A stretch of DNA of 64,000 nucleotides from Syntrophomonas sp. DTU018. GTDB taxonomy: Bacteria > Bacillota > Syntrophomonadia > Syntrophomonadales > Syntrophomonadaceae. A program made the translations under genes and the position numbers. Below, piece after piece: positions 34,698-44,421 of this stretch; position 1 is the first letter of the stretch; every line of letters starts with the position of its first letter. Under the pieces are notes generated by a model. It was not told the DNA's origin. It ran no database searches and saw only the letters and a list, made by a program, of their open reading frames with translations. The stretch is taken from NCBI GenBank assembly GCA_001513155.1, contig LFSR01000032.1:99347-163346 (forward strand), in the 5' to 3' direction.

Positions 34698-36323
34698 ATG
34701 GAATCCCTAATTAACAACCTTAAACAGATAGGCATTAATATAAAGGAATACTGGAACAAATTAACTTTAAATCAGAAAGTAATTGGTTCCGGAATAGGCC
34801 TTCTGATCGTTATAGCATTAGTAATATTGCTTTTCAGCGGCAGATCGTCCCAATCCATGGAAGTTCTATATACTGATTTAACGGACAAGGATGCGGCTGC
34901 AATAGTTGAAAAGCTGGAGGAAGAAAAAATACCGTACCAACTGGAAGACCAGGGTACTACCATCCTGGTTCCCCCTGGTGTGAAATATACTACCCGCCTA
35001 AAACTGGCCGCTGAAGACCTGCCCAAGGGACAAGCAGGGCTGGAATTATTCAGAACCAGCAGTTTTGGAGAAACCCAAATGGACAAAAAGGTAAAATATC
35101 AGGAAGCCCTCCAGGGAGAACTAGCCCGGACCATACAGGCATTGGACAAAGTAAAAGCTGCCAATGTTATGCTGGCCTTACCGGAAGATACTCTATTTTC
35201 TGATGATGAGGAACCAACCAAAGCCTCGGTGGTCATACGCACTCATGATAACCAGACTTTAACTGCTCGGGAAGTCCAGGGAATAATCAACCTGGTATCC
35301 AACAGTGTCAAGGGGCTTACTCCTGAAAATGTGGTGATCATTGATCAGTATGGTAACCTGTTATCTGACAGCCTATTTTTGGATGGGCAAAATGCTGCCA
35401 GTCAGGTAGAAGCCCAGATGCTGCTGAAAAGGTCCTTTGAAAGAGAGAAGGAAAAAGCCATTCAGACTATGCTGGACAAAACCCTGGGACAGGATAATTC
35501 AGTGGTGCGGGTTAATGCCGATCTGGTTTTTGACAATAAGGAACAAGTGGACGAGCGTTATTACCATGATGAAGGTGGTCCCTTTATCCGCAGTCAATCC
35601 ATTACCCGGGAAGCAAGCACCCAGACCAATATCCAACCAGTTGGAATACCAGGTGTTGATACCAACATTCCTGAATACCTGGAAGCCAACCCCCAGGCGG
35701 GAGAGTCTACATATGAAAAAGACACCAAAGACATCAATTATGAAATTAACCGGACAGAAACAGTCACCAAGTATTCTCCGGGAAGTGTTGACTACAACAA
35801 ATTGACAGTGTCGGTTCTGGTTAACCGTTCCTCTCCTCAGCAGGAAAGCTTAGGTGCAACCGAGGAGGAACGCATTGAAAAAATCCGCTCTATCGTAGCC
35901 AGTGCCACCGGCCTGAGAGAAAGTGGTACGGATAATATTAATCTGGAAGACCAGATTTCGGTAGCCTTCATCGATTTTTACACCGAACCTCAGCCGGAAC
36001 CGGAACCTGAATCTGGCCTTAGCCGTTTGCTGCAGTCACCTTTTATGCCGGTAATAATAGCTTTGTTGGCTTTGCTGTTGCTGGCTTTGATTATAGTTTT
36101 GATGCGCAGGAGTTCCGCTATTGGAGAAAGTGTGGAACCGGTCGGGGAATTTGAAACTGTTGCTGAGGAAGAATTGCGTTTGGAAGATTTGATCGACAAG
36201 AGCCTCACACCAGAAGAAAGAGAGAAACAGCGGATACGCCAGGAAGTGGAACGACTGATCGACACAAATCCGGAAGATGCCGTGCAGGCAATACGAGCCT
36301 GGTTGGCAGAGGATGCGAGGTGA
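34698..36323 (+). CDS. fliF: Flagellar MS-ring protein FliF
   Basis: FliF forms the membrane ring on which the motor and export apparatus are built. The 541-residue product has membrane segments at about residues 27-47 and 448-470, ring-building motif domains between them (DLTDKDAAAIVEKLEEEKIPY, AAEDLPKGQAG), and a cytoplasmic C-terminus whose last helix (AVQAIRAWL) binds FliG. A GAGGAG site lies ahead of the ATG. fliG starts 6 bases after the stop codon. Confidence 0.97.
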   Translation: MESLINNLKQIGINIKEYWNKLTLNQKVIGSGIGLLIVIALVILLFSGRSSQSMEVLYTDLTDKDAAAIVEKLEEEKIPYQLEDQGTTILVPPGVKYTTRLKLAAEDLPKGQAGLELFRTSSFGETQMDKKVKYQEALQGELARTIQALDKVKAANVMLALPEDTLFSDDEEPTKASVVIRTHDNQTLTAREVQGIINLVSNSVKGLTPENVVIIDQYGNLLSDSLFLDGQNAASQVEAQMLLKRSFEREKEKAIQTMLDKTLGQDNSVVRVNADLVFDNKEQVDERYYHDEGGPFIRSQSITREASTQTNIQPVGIPGVDTNIPEYLEANPQAGESTYEKDTKDINYEINRTETVTKYSPGSVDYNKLTVSVLVNRSSPQQESLGATEEERIEKIRSIVASATGLRESGTDNINLEDQISVAFIDFYTEPQPEPEPESGLSRLLQSPFMPVIIALLALLLLALIIVLMRRSSAIGESVEPVGEFETVAEEELRLEDLIDKSLTPEEREKQRIRQEVERLIDTNPEDAVQAIRAWLAEDAR

Positions 36324-36329
36324 TAAGGC

Positions 36330-37346
36330 GTGGTTGCAACTGCCAAAAAAGCATTGACAGGACGGCAGAAAGCCGCCAATTTAATGATATTTCTTGGGCC
36401 CGAAAAATCTGCCCAATTATTTAAATATATGACGGAAGAAGAAATTGAGCAGATTACTCTGGAGATTGCTAATATTCGTTATGTAGCCAACGAGAACATG
36501 GACGCTATATACCGGGAGTTTTTTGAAATGTGCTTGGCCAGCAAGTATATTGGACAGGGCGGAATTGCCTATGCCAAAGAAGTACTGGAGAGAGCCTACG
36601 GCACAGAAAAAACCATGGAGATAATCAGCCGGATATCAGCCTCTTTGCAGGTACGTCCTTTTGATTTCATGCGTAAGACCGAACCCCAGCAATTACTTAA
36701 CTTTATTCAGTCAGAACACCCCCAGACTATAGCGCTGATTCTGGCCTATCTGGATCCTGAGAAAGCTGCCCTGATTCTTTCGTCATTGCCTCCTGAACGG
36801 CAGTCGGAAGTGGCCAAGCGTATTGCGATTATGGATACCACCTCTCCTGAAGTAATCAGGGAGGTGGAAAGAGTACTGGAACGTAAGCTGTCATCCATTG
36901 CTCCTCAGGAATTAACCAATGCCGGCGGGGTTAAAGCGGTTGTGGAAATTATCAACCGTGTTGACCGGGGAACAGAGAAAACCATTATGGAAGCATTGGA
37001 AATACAGGATCCGGAACTGGCCGAAGAAATCAAGAAACTTATGTTTGTCTTCGAAGATGTGGTCCTGCTGGACAATCGTTCGGTTCAGCGTGTGCTGCGT
37101 GAAGTGGAGTCTCAGGATTTGGCTTTGGCTCTAAAGGGCGCCAGTGCAGAAGTTGCCGAAAAAATCTTTTCCAATATGTCTTCGCGAGCAGCGGAGATGC
37201 TGCGAGAAGATATCGAATTTATGGGACCGGTACGTTTGCGGGATGTGGAAGAAGCCCAGCAGCGTATCGTCAATGTCATACGCCGCTTAGAAGAGTTAGG
37301 AGAAATAGTTATTGCGCGGGGCGGAGGAGATGAAATAATTGTCTAG
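36330..37346 (+). CDS. fliG: Flagellar motor switch protein FliG
   Basis: FliG is the switch protein that contacts the stator and FliM. The 338-residue product contains the N-terminal FliF-binding domain (AANLMIFLGPEKSAQLFKYM), the middle domain with the EHPQTIALILAYLDPEKAA motif near residue 130, and the C-terminal torque helix region with charged residues in LLDNRSVQRVLREVESQDLALALKGA. The start codon is GTG. The end overlaps the fliH start by 8 bases. Confidence 0.97.
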   Translation: MVATAKKALTGRQKAANLMIFLGPEKSAQLFKYMTEEEIEQITLEIANIRYVANENMDAIYREFFEMCLASKYIGQGGIAYAKEVLERAYGTEKTMEIISRISASLQVRPFDFMRKTEPQQLLNFIQSEHPQTIALILAYLDPEKAALILSSLPPERQSEVAKRIAIMDTTSPEVIREVERVLERKLSSIAPQELTNAGGVKAVVEIINRVDRGTEKTIMEALEIQDPELAEEIKKLMFVFEDVVLLDNRSVQRVLREVESQDLALALKGASAEVAEKIFSNMSSRAAEMLREDIEFMGPVRLRDVEEAQQRIVNVIRRLEELGEIVIARGGGDEIIV

Positions 37347-38124
37347 AGTGATCAAAGGTAATTATTACAAGATTTTTGAGCCTCGCCTGATTGAGGTGGG
37401 TAATATTGTTGCCCATCAGGAAGATGAGCCAGAGCAAGACTCGCAGGTAGAGGGCGATAGTGTTAGTTTGGAACAGGTGGAACAAGAAGCGGCTCGCATA
37501 TTGCAGGAAACCGAAAATATGGTGATGGATCTTCTGCAAAAGGCCCGCAATGAAGCTCATGAGATACTGGAAAATGCTCGAGAAGAAGCGGAGCTGATTC
37601 TCCATAAGGCCATGGAGGAAGCACAGCAGCTCAAAGAAAAGGCATTTCAAGAGGGCCTGGAATCGGCCCAGCAGAGCATGCAGGAAGCAATAAATACAAC
37701 TAAACAGCAGTGCCAGCAGATGCTGGAAGAGGCCAGAAATACGAAACTGGCCATGTTTCATTCCAGTGAAGGGGACATGATAAGATTATGCCTGGCGGTT
37801 GCCAAAAGAGTTATAGCTGCAGAGGTTGCCACCAGTCCGCAAGTGATAGCTTCCATTCTGCAGGAGGCCTTGTCTTATATTGATCAACCCGACAATATTA
37901 CTCTTTATGTCAATCAAAAGGATTTAGAAACCGTTTTGGAATTAATGCAAACGCAGAATTTTTCCGATATTGGTAGTAAAGCTAATTTTCAGGTGCAGGC
38001 TGACAACCGTATAAGCCCCGGAGGTCTGATTCTGGAGAGTGAATCAGGAACCGTGGATGCCCAGCTGGAAACCCGCCTGGCCAATGTGGAAAAGGCGTTT
38101 CAGGAAGTGTTAGCCGATGAATGA
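37339..38124 (+). CDS. fliH: Flagellar export ATPase regulator FliH
   Basis: FliH binds FliI and links it to the export gate. The 261-residue product is dominated by a long Glu/Gln/Ala-rich coiled coil (about residues 45-130), followed by a globular end similar to V-ATPase subunit E. The TTG start lies 9 bases after GGAGGAG and yields MSRVIKGN, the typical FliH start; a GTG three codons on is an alternative. It overlaps fliG at the start and fliI at the end by 8 bases each, typical of coupled flagellar genes. Confidence 0.92.
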   Translation: MSRVIKGNYYKIFEPRLIEVGNIVAHQEDEPEQDSQVEGDSVSLEQVEQEAARILQETENMVMDLLQKARNEAHEILENAREEAELILHKAMEEAQQLKEKAFQEGLESAQQSMQEAINTTKQQCQQMLEEARNTKLAMFHSSEGDMIRLCLAVAKRVIAAEVATSPQVIASILQEALSYIDQPDNITLYVNQKDLETVLELMQTQNFSDIGSKANFQVQADNRISPGGLILESESGTVDAQLETRLANVEKAFQEVLADE

Positions 38125-39457
38125 ACCTGCCTGGTTGCAAGCCGACAAACTGATAGACATGGTGGAGAAATTGCCGGTCTGTCAATTGAAGGGAAGAATC
38201 TCCCAGGCTATCGGCTTGACTTTGGAAGCAACCGGACCGCGTTTAAGCTTGGGAGAACTGTGTTATATTCGCGCCAATCACAGTATTGGTCAATATGTAC
38301 CAGCGGAAGTAGTGGGCTTTAAAAACAACCGGACTTTGATAATGCCATTAGGTGAACTAGAAGGTATTGGTCCGGGCAGCGAACTGGTGGCCAGCGGGAC
38401 TACTTTGCGAGTAAAAGTGGGCAAGGAACTGCTGGGAAGAGTTCTCAATGGATTGGGGGAGCCCATAGATGGCAAAGGCCCTCTGCGTACAACCCTTACT
38501 TATCCGGTGATGAATCAACCCCCCGGACCGCTGAACCGCAGGAGAATCACAGAGATCCTGCCTGTAGGGGTAAAAGCAATTGACGGACTGATAACAGTTG
38601 GCAAAGGGCAGCGCATGGGTATACTGTCTGGCAGCGGAGTAGGAAAGAGTACTTTGCTGGGAATGATAGCGCGCAACACCGAAGCCCATTTAAATGTAAT
38701 CGCCTTGATCGGTGAGCGGGGACGGGAAGTTCGGGAATTTTTAGAGCGAGATCTGGGAGATAAGGGCCTGGAACGTTCAGTGGTAATAGTAGCTACCTCC
38801 GATCAACCGGCTTTGGTGAGAATCAAAGGAGCTTTTGTAGCCACCAGTATTGCCGAATATTTCCGGGATCAGGGTATGGATGTACTTTTACTGATGGATT
38901 CTCTCACGCGTTTTGCCTTGGCCCAGCGTGAAGTGGGACTAGCTATAGGTGAACCTCCGGCTACCCGCGGGTATACACCATCAGTATTTGCCTTGCTGCC
39001 GCGATTGCTGGAAAGAGCCGGTACTTCACCTAAAGGAACTATAACCGGACTTTATACTGTACTGGTGGAAGGCGATGACATGAATGAACCCATAACCGAT
39101 GCGGTACGGGGTATAGTTGACGGTCATATAGCTTTAAGCCGAAATATGGCAGCTATGAACATCTATCCAGCTATTGATGTTTTAAACAGTATCAGCCGGG
39201 TAATGATCGATATCGTTTCACCCGAACAGATGGAGGCAGCTAACCGTTTTAGAAGTCTTTTGGCTACCTATCAGGATGCCAAAGATTTAATCGACATAGG
39301 TGCTTATAAGAAGGGAACCAATCCCCGGATTGATGAAGCCCTTGATCATATTGACCAAATGTACAGCTTTCTAAAACAAGGGATTTATGAAAATGCATTA
39401 TTTGACCATACCATCAATTATCTGCAGCAGAGTATTGGAGAAAAGGCGGTTAGTTAA
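38117..39457 (+). CDS. fliI: Flagellum-specific ATPase FliI
   Basis: FliI is the ATPase of flagellar type III export, homologous to the F1 beta subunit. The 446-residue product has Walker A GSGVGKST at residues 172-179, Walker B VLLLMDSLTRFALAQREVGL near residue 255, and the family motif GEPPATRGYTPSVF. An AGGAAG site is 9 bases ahead of the ATG, within fliH. fliJ follows with a one-base overlap. Confidence 0.97.
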   Translation: MNEPAWLQADKLIDMVEKLPVCQLKGRISQAIGLTLEATGPRLSLGELCYIRANHSIGQYVPAEVVGFKNNRTLIMPLGELEGIGPGSELVASGTTLRVKVGKELLGRVLNGLGEPIDGKGPLRTTLTYPVMNQPPGPLNRRRITEILPVGVKAIDGLITVGKGQRMGILSGSGVGKSTLLGMIARNTEAHLNVIALIGERGREVREFLERDLGDKGLERSVVIVATSDQPALVRIKGAFVATSIAEYFRDQGMDVLLLMDSLTRFALAQREVGLAIGEPPATRGYTPSVFALLPRLLERAGTSPKGTITGLYTVLVEGDDMNEPITDAVRGIVDGHIALSRNMAAMNIYPAIDVLNSISRVMIDIVSPEQMEAANRFRSLLATYQDAKDLIDIGAYKKGTNPRIDEALDHIDQMYSFLKQGIYENALFDHTINYLQQSIGEKAVS

Positions 39458-39918
39458 TGAAGCCATTTGTTTACCGGTTTGAAAGAAAACTTGGCCTGGT
39501 GAGACAGGAAGAACAAGCAGTCCGCCTGGAATTGCAGCAAGCCATGGCAGAACGGGATCGAATTGTGGAGGAACTGGAACGTTTGAAGAACCGTATCGCT
39601 TGTATAGAGGATGCGATACGTCTTCATTGGGGCAATATTTTAGTGCCGGAAGTAGGTTTGCAAAAAGCCTACTTGCCCATTCTGAAAGAGCGGTTTCATA
39701 TATTAACGGACGATCTGCAGGCAGCTGAAGAAAAGGTGGAATTCATCCGCAGGAAAGTAGTAGCAAAGAAACGTGAAACTATGACTTTCGAAAAACTGCG
39801 GGAACATGATTGGCAGGAATACCTGTACGACCTAAACCGTGAAGAGCAAAAGATAATAGATGAATTGGCTATTACAGCCAGAAGCCGGGAAATCATTCAA
39901 AGAGGAACGGGATCATGA
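39457..39918 (+). CDS. fliJ: Flagellar export chaperone FliJ
   Basis: A 153-residue, highly charged, almost entirely coiled-coil protein starting FVYRFERKLGLVRQEEQ, the usual FliJ opening. FliJ couples the FliI ring to FlhA and escorts cargo. Its ATG overlaps the fliI stop codon and its TGA overlaps the next ATG (ATGA). Assignment is by position and structure since FliJ is poorly conserved. Confidence 0.9.
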   Translation: MKPFVYRFERKLGLVRQEEQAVRLELQQAMAERDRIVEELERLKNRIACIEDAIRLHWGNILVPEVGLQKAYLPILKERFHILTDDLQAAEEKVEFIRRKVVAKKRETMTFEKLREHDWQEYLYDLNREEQKIIDELAITARSREIIQRGTGS

Positions 39919-40478
39919 AGCCATTCAAAATTGGATTAATAACACTGATGATTGTGGCTATTGCCAGTGGAGCCATATATATGCTGATGGTAACGGATGT
40001 TATACCTGCTCCTGGTTTTATAAAGAGCTTACCGGTAATCGGTAAACCCCTGCAGGGAGAAAGACTTTCTTCTGAGGATAAGCTCCGCCAGGAGTATAGC
40101 AAACTGCAGGAGGACGTAAAACAGCGTGACAATGAGATTAACAAGCTGCAAGCCCGGCTCAATGAAGCAGAGCAAGAGCTGAAAAGAGCAGAGGCTCTTA
40201 ATAAGGAATTGCAAAAAGAGAACGAATCATTGGCTGTCCAGATTGAGGAACTGCAGTCCAACCGCAGAAATCAGGAATCGGTTTATAAGGATATGGCCAA
40301 ATATTTTGCGGAAATGAAACCTCAGGAAGCGGCTGACCTGTTATCCCGTCAAAAGGATGAGGATATTATAGGTGTTTTGGAACAGATGGAGACCAGCCAA
40401 GCCGCAGATATTCTGCAGAGAATGGACCGAGAAAAAGCTGCGGCCATAACCAGGCAGATGATGGCAGTATCTCCTTAG
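39915..40478 (+). CDS. ylxF: Membrane-anchored coiled-coil protein, YlxF/MotE-like
   Basis: One N-terminal membrane segment (about residues 6-26), a long coiled coil (about 50-115), and a C-terminal MgtE-N-like helical domain with MAKYFAEMKPQEAADLLSR and the repeat-like AADILQRMDREKAAAITRQM. This is the architecture of YlxF, located between fliJ and fliK in B. subtilis, and of the MotE proteins that in other bacteria support the MotB stator. The stator link is inference. ATGA overlap with fliJ indicates coupling. Confidence 0.82.
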   Translation: MKPFKIGLITLMIVAIASGAIYMLMVTDVIPAPGFIKSLPVIGKPLQGERLSSEDKLRQEYSKLQEDVKQRDNEINKLQARLNEAEQELKRAEALNKELQKENESLAVQIEELQSNRRNQESVYKDMAKYFAEMKPQEAADLLSRQKDEDIIGVLEQMETSQAADILQRMDREKAAAITRQMMAVSP

Positions 40479-40534
40479 CTGCTGCCTTCATCATAAAACC
40501 AGTAGTAAACAGCTAGCGAAAGGAGGTGAACAGG

Positions 40535-41962
40535 ATGAGAGCAGATATGCTTTTGCTGGAGAGAGCAGCAGCCCGACCGCCAGAAAGCAAAGCCCGGCAG
40601 ATGAAACCAGATTCAAACTCCCGGGGCAGTTTTCAGCGTACCTTGCAAAAGGAATTGCGAAGGGATCAATCCACCCAGTCACCATCCGCTGCGAATAAGA
40701 GTGGAGATACTTCTTCTGCTGATGCTGAGGCCAAATTAACGACCCAGGATACAGCAAGGGAAAAACCTCCCACCGAAGCAACTGATGCCAGGGGATCAGC
40801 AAAATCTGAGTCTTTGCCGGAAGCAGCCAGCTTGAGCTCGGCTGAATCAGCTGAGACAGGTCTAACAGCAGAATTGACCGAAGGGCTGATGGCAACAGCA
40901 CTGACTCAATCTCCTCAAAGGGCATCTTTTGGTGAAGAGAGTGTGGAACCCTCTGCAGGTCAGACTCGCACCGGGTGGGGAACCTTGCTGGCATATCGTC
41001 AGCCTGGTTTTTCATTAGTGCAGAATACCGCAATGCAGACCACAACTCCAGCGCTAACTGACACGAACAGCATTACGACCGGGATGACAGATGCATTGAC
41101 AGGCATTCAGCCGGATGCAAACCAGCAAGGACAGATTACTGCCGGGTCGGCAGATCCAGGCACGGGCTCAGCGGAATCAGCGGATGCTAGGATAATAACC
41201 TTATTGTCCAAGGCCGGCAGGATTGCTGAAGGGGAAAACTCTGAAAAGCCCCAGAGGCAGACTGACAACCAGAACTACCAGAATGCCCGGGAACTGGCGG
41301 ATTGGGAGAGCCGCAAGCTAACCGGACAAAAAGCCCAGGTTATCCAGCCATCCGCTGCAGCAGAACACCAGCAGTCAGGCAAAGAAACCCGCAGCGATTA
41401 TACTTACCAGGCAGTTCGTCCGGAAGGACCGGCTCACAGGGTACCAGAATTGAACAGCCTGGTGACCGATAAGACTGCTAGTTTCGATAGTAAAGTGGAT
41501 ACCCAGGAAATATTGAACCAGATAGTGCGCAAAGCAGAACTGCTGGTAAAAAACGGCCAATCCCAGATGAAAATCGAGCTGTACCCTGAGTTTTTAGGCA
41601 AGTTAACTATCAAAGTAATGGTTGAAGAAGGAGCAGTCACTGCCAAATTCATAACCGACAACCATCAGGTGAAACAGATGCTGGAAGCCAATTTGGGCAT
41701 GCTCCGGCAGTCCTTGGAAAACCAGGGAATGCGCGTTGAGAGGGCGGAAGTGGACGTACAGCTGAATAATGGCAGCCTGTTTGACGGGTCCCATGAACAG
41801 CCAGAGTGGAACTGGGACAATCGCCAATTAACCAGCTATGCCAAAACAAATCTAACCGAGTCCAGTGGTTATCAGACTGCCCAGGAACTTTTGCCGCCAC
41901 AAGCAGCAGCCTATGAAACCTATGGTATTAATCCTGACGGCAGTTTGAACTTTCTGATATAG
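40535..41962 (+). CDS. fliK: Flagellar hook-length control protein FliK
   Basis: FliK measures the hook and switches export specificity. The 475-residue product has a long low-complexity, Ser/Thr/Ala/Gln-rich N-terminal part (to about residue 320) as expected for the secreted ruler, and a conserved C-terminal hook domain with MKIELYPEFLGKLTIKVMVEEGAVTAKFI and LGMLRQSLENQGM. A perfect AAAGGAGGTGA site lies 8 bases before ATG 40535; the GTG at 40526 is inside that site and is rejected. Confidence 0.92.
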   Translation: MRADMLLLERAAARPPESKARQMKPDSNSRGSFQRTLQKELRRDQSTQSPSAANKSGDTSSADAEAKLTTQDTAREKPPTEATDARGSAKSESLPEAASLSSAESAETGLTAELTEGLMATALTQSPQRASFGEESVEPSAGQTRTGWGTLLAYRQPGFSLVQNTAMQTTTPALTDTNSITTGMTDALTGIQPDANQQGQITAGSADPGTGSAESADARIITLLSKAGRIAEGENSEKPQRQTDNQNYQNARELADWESRKLTGQKAQVIQPSAAAEHQQSGKETRSDYTYQAVRPEGPAHRVPELNSLVTDKTASFDSKVDTQEILNQIVRKAELLVKNGQSQMKIELYPEFLGKLTIKVMVEEGAVTAKFITDNHQVKQMLEANLGMLRQSLENQGMRVERAEVDVQLNNGSLFDGSHEQPEWNWDNRQLTSYAKTNLTESSGYQTAQELLPPQAAAYETYGINPDGSLNFLI

Positions 41963-41973
41963 GAGGTGAAACA

Positions 41974-42534
41974 ATGGCGGTAAGCACAAATTATACCTTT
42001 ATACCCTTTATTAATAATGGTGACAGCAATACCACCAGCACTCAGGTCAAGGATGGCAGCATTCTGGGCAAAGATGACTTTTTAAAGCTTCTGATTACCC
42101 AGCTGCGTTATCAAGACCCGCTGGAACCCATGGAAAACACTGAGTTTATATCCCAGATGGCTTCGTTCAGTGCTTTGGAACAAATGCAGAATCTGAACAC
42201 CAGCTTTAATAAGTTGGCTTCAGTGATATATGATTACTTGGTTCCTCAGATGCAGTGGCAGCATGCGGCGCAAATGCTGGGTAAAGAAGTGACTTACCTA
42301 AATCCTGACGCAGAAGACGAGGCAGAAGAGCAGCTTACTGGAGTAATCGAATCTGTCCTCGCCAAGGATGGACAAATTTATTTTATGATCAATGGCACTG
42401 AGGTTCCCGTTATTAATGTTCTCGAAATAATGGCCCCCAAGGATACCAGTCAGGATCTTCTCGAGAAGATTCTGGACCAAATTGAGGAACTGGAAAACAA
42501 CATGGGCGTGACAGAGGATGAGACTAATGGATAA
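41974..42534 (+). CDS. flgD: Flagellar hook capping protein FlgD
   Basis: FlgD caps the growing hook. The 186-residue product has the family block LGKDDFLKLLITQLRYQDPLEPMEN near residue 30 and FISQMASFSALEQMQNL near residue 55. The C-terminal domain is shorter than in enteric FlgD, as in Bacillus. AGGAGGTGA precedes the ATG. It overlaps the next gene by 8 bases. Confidence 0.95.
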   Translation: MAVSTNYTFIPFINNGDSNTTSTQVKDGSILGKDDFLKLLITQLRYQDPLEPMENTEFISQMASFSALEQMQNLNTSFNKLASVIYDYLVPQMQWQHAAQMLGKEVTYLNPDAEDEAEEQLTGVIESVLAKDGQIYFMINGTEVPVINVLEIMAPKDTSQDLLEKILDQIEELENNMGVTEDETNG

Positions 42535-42901
42535 TCGGATTTATTTTCCTCAGACAACAATACCCCCTGTAACTACTGGGAAAGTTGATTCCAGAAAGCC
42601 ACCTGCTGCTGGTACTTTTCGGGAAGTTCTGGAGCAAAAGCTTACTGGAGGATTGAAGTTTTCCCAGCATGCCCAGGAACGTCTGAAGTCCCGGCATATC
42701 CAGCTGGGTGATGAAGAAATGCAACAGTTGCAGGAGGCAGTCAATCGAGCCCGGGCTAAAGGGGCACGGGAATCTCTGGTATTAATGGGAGACCTGGCGC
42801 TGATCGTCAGTGTGAAGAACAATACCGTAATAACAGCAGTGGACGGTGCCAATATCCGGGAGAACGTATTTACCAACATCGACAGTGCGGTTATAATCTA
42901 G
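42527..42901 (+). CDS. Flagellar operon protein, TIGR02530 type
   Basis: A 124-residue protein found between flgD and flgE in many Clostridia. Recognisable blocks are LKFSQHAQERLKSRHIQL near residue 43, LVLMGDLALIVSVKNNTVITA near residue 85 and the closing NVFTNIDSAVII. I recall the family as a flagellar operon protein of unknown function. ATG 42527, 7 bases after AGAGGATG, is preferred to ATG 42518. A gap of 83 bases with two small hairpins precedes flgE. Confidence 0.85.
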   Translation: MDNRIYFPQTTIPPVTTGKVDSRKPPAAGTFREVLEQKLTGGLKFSQHAQERLKSRHIQLGDEEMQQLQEAVNRARAKGARESLVLMGDLALIVSVKNNTVITAVDGANIRENVFTNIDSAVII

Positions 42902-42984
42902 GGCCGGACCTCTTTTGAGGAAGCCCTGAATGCTGAACGACTGAGGCATTCAAAGATACCGGTAATCAAAGGAGGTTAATGCAT

Positions 42985-44373
42985 ATGATGCGTTCGATGT
43001 ACTCGGCTATTACCGGGTTAAAGAACCACCAGACCCGAATGGACGTAATCGGCAATAACATAGCCAATGTTAATACCACGGGCTATAAAAAGAGCCGGGT
43101 AGTTTTCAAGGACTCCCTTTATCAAGTCCTGCGGGGAGCTTCCCGGGCAACAGGTGACCGGGGCGGGACCAATCCCATGGCTGTGGGTTTGGGTATGACT
43201 TTAAGCAGTATTGACCAGATTCATACCCCTGCTCCGACGACTTATACCAATAAATCCACGGATTTAGCCATTGACGGCAATGGCTACTTCATTGTTAACA
43301 ACGGTGGCCAGCTTTTCTACACCCGGGCCGGTAATTTCGATTTCGATGAGTTGGGTTTATTCGTTAATACATCCAACGGTTTCCGGGTTCAAGGCTGGAT
43401 GGCTGATAATCAAGGAAATATTGACACCACTAAGGCACTTCAGGATATTGATATATCCGGCCTTAAATCAGTGGCGCCCAAAGCTACTACGGAGATGCGG
43501 TTCAGTGGGAACTTGAATTCCAATATTTCAGTCAACTATTATTTGGATACCTCCTCTACACCACCCCAACAAAAACCAATAGGTTTGACAGATACTTATG
43601 ATCCAGAGGGTGGAGAAGTGGTGATTACCTCTAAGGATGTTTATGATTCTTTAGGCAATAAACAAACGGTATATTTCCGCTTTTTTAAGGCGTATACGAA
43701 TACTGATACTAGTGGGAATCTGATCGCCCCTGTTTGGTTCTGTGACATATCTTTAACCCCGAATTTTAATGGGGTAGCGGTTTATAATCCTACTTCTCCT
43801 CTAGGTGGTACAACAGGTGCGAGCACCGTGCGTCTTAGCAATGTTATCGGATTCGATAATTATGGTAAGTTCAACGGAACTGCTAACGTCAAACTAGAGA
43901 TTGACCGTGCCAGTTATGGTGCTGATCCTATTATTTTTACTATCGACTTTTCCGATTTAACCCAATGGGAGTCCAAATCCACCGCCTGGGCTGAGTACCA
44001 GGATGGTTACACCATGGGTAACCTGACCAGTTTCACCATTGGCCAGGATGGTACGATCCTGGGAGTGTATGACAATGGAACTTCCAAGAACCTGGCCCGG
44101 GTGGCTATAGCTAACTTCCAGAATCCTGCTGGTTTGACCCAGGTGGGCAGCAGCTTGTTCCAGGTTTCCAATAACTCGGGTGATCCTATGATAGGAGCTC
44201 CTGGTGATCAGGGAATGGGTGCCTTGATTCCCGGCAGTCTGGAAATGTCCAATGTGGATTTATCCGAGGAGTTTACTGACATGATTGTTACCCAGAGGGG
44301 TTTCCAGGCTAACTCACGGATAATTACCACTTCTGATGAAATGCTGCAGGAACTGGTTAACCTGAAACGTTAG
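42985..44373 (+). CDS. flgE: Flagellar hook protein FlgE
   Basis: FlgE polymerises into the hook. The 462-residue product begins with SMYSAITGLKNHQTRMDVIGNNIANVNT (axial motif), has STDLAIDGNGYFIV near residue 92, variable outer domains in the middle, and the conserved end VDLSEEFTDMIVTQRGFQANSRIITTSDEMLQELVNLKR. ATG 42985 has GGAGG 9 bases ahead; ATG 42979 is too close to it. The start could also be 42988. Confidence 0.95.
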   Translation: MMRSMYSAITGLKNHQTRMDVIGNNIANVNTTGYKKSRVVFKDSLYQVLRGASRATGDRGGTNPMAVGLGMTLSSIDQIHTPAPTTYTNKSTDLAIDGNGYFIVNNGGQLFYTRAGNFDFDELGLFVNTSNGFRVQGWMADNQGNIDTTKALQDIDISGLKSVAPKATTEMRFSGNLNSNISVNYYLDTSSTPPQQKPIGLTDTYDPEGGEVVITSKDVYDSLGNKQTVYFRFFKAYTNTDTSGNLIAPVWFCDISLTPNFNGVAVYNPTSPLGGTTGASTVRLSNVIGFDNYGKFNGTANVKLEIDRASYGADPIIFTIDFSDLTQWESKSTAWAEYQDGYTMGNLTSFTIGQDGTILGVYDNGTSKNLARVAIANFQNPAGLTQVGSSLFQVSNNSGDPMIGAPGDQGMGALIPGSLEMSNVDLSEEFTDMIVTQRGFQANSRIITTSDEMLQELVNLKR

Positions 44374-44382
44374 TAAAGACTT

Positions 44383-44401
44383 CCCGGGGATTTTCCCCGG
44401 G
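44383..44401 (+). other. Stable GC hairpin between flgE and flbD
   Basis: CCCGGGGA and TCCCCGGG form a perfect 8-base stem with a three-base T loop, beginning 10 bases after the flgE stop codon. No T tract follows, so it is unlikely to be a full terminator. It may protect the 3' end of a processed hook mRNA or act as a partial attenuator. Confidence 0.5.
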
Positions 44402-44421
44402 GAGCTTAGTGAGGTGAGATG

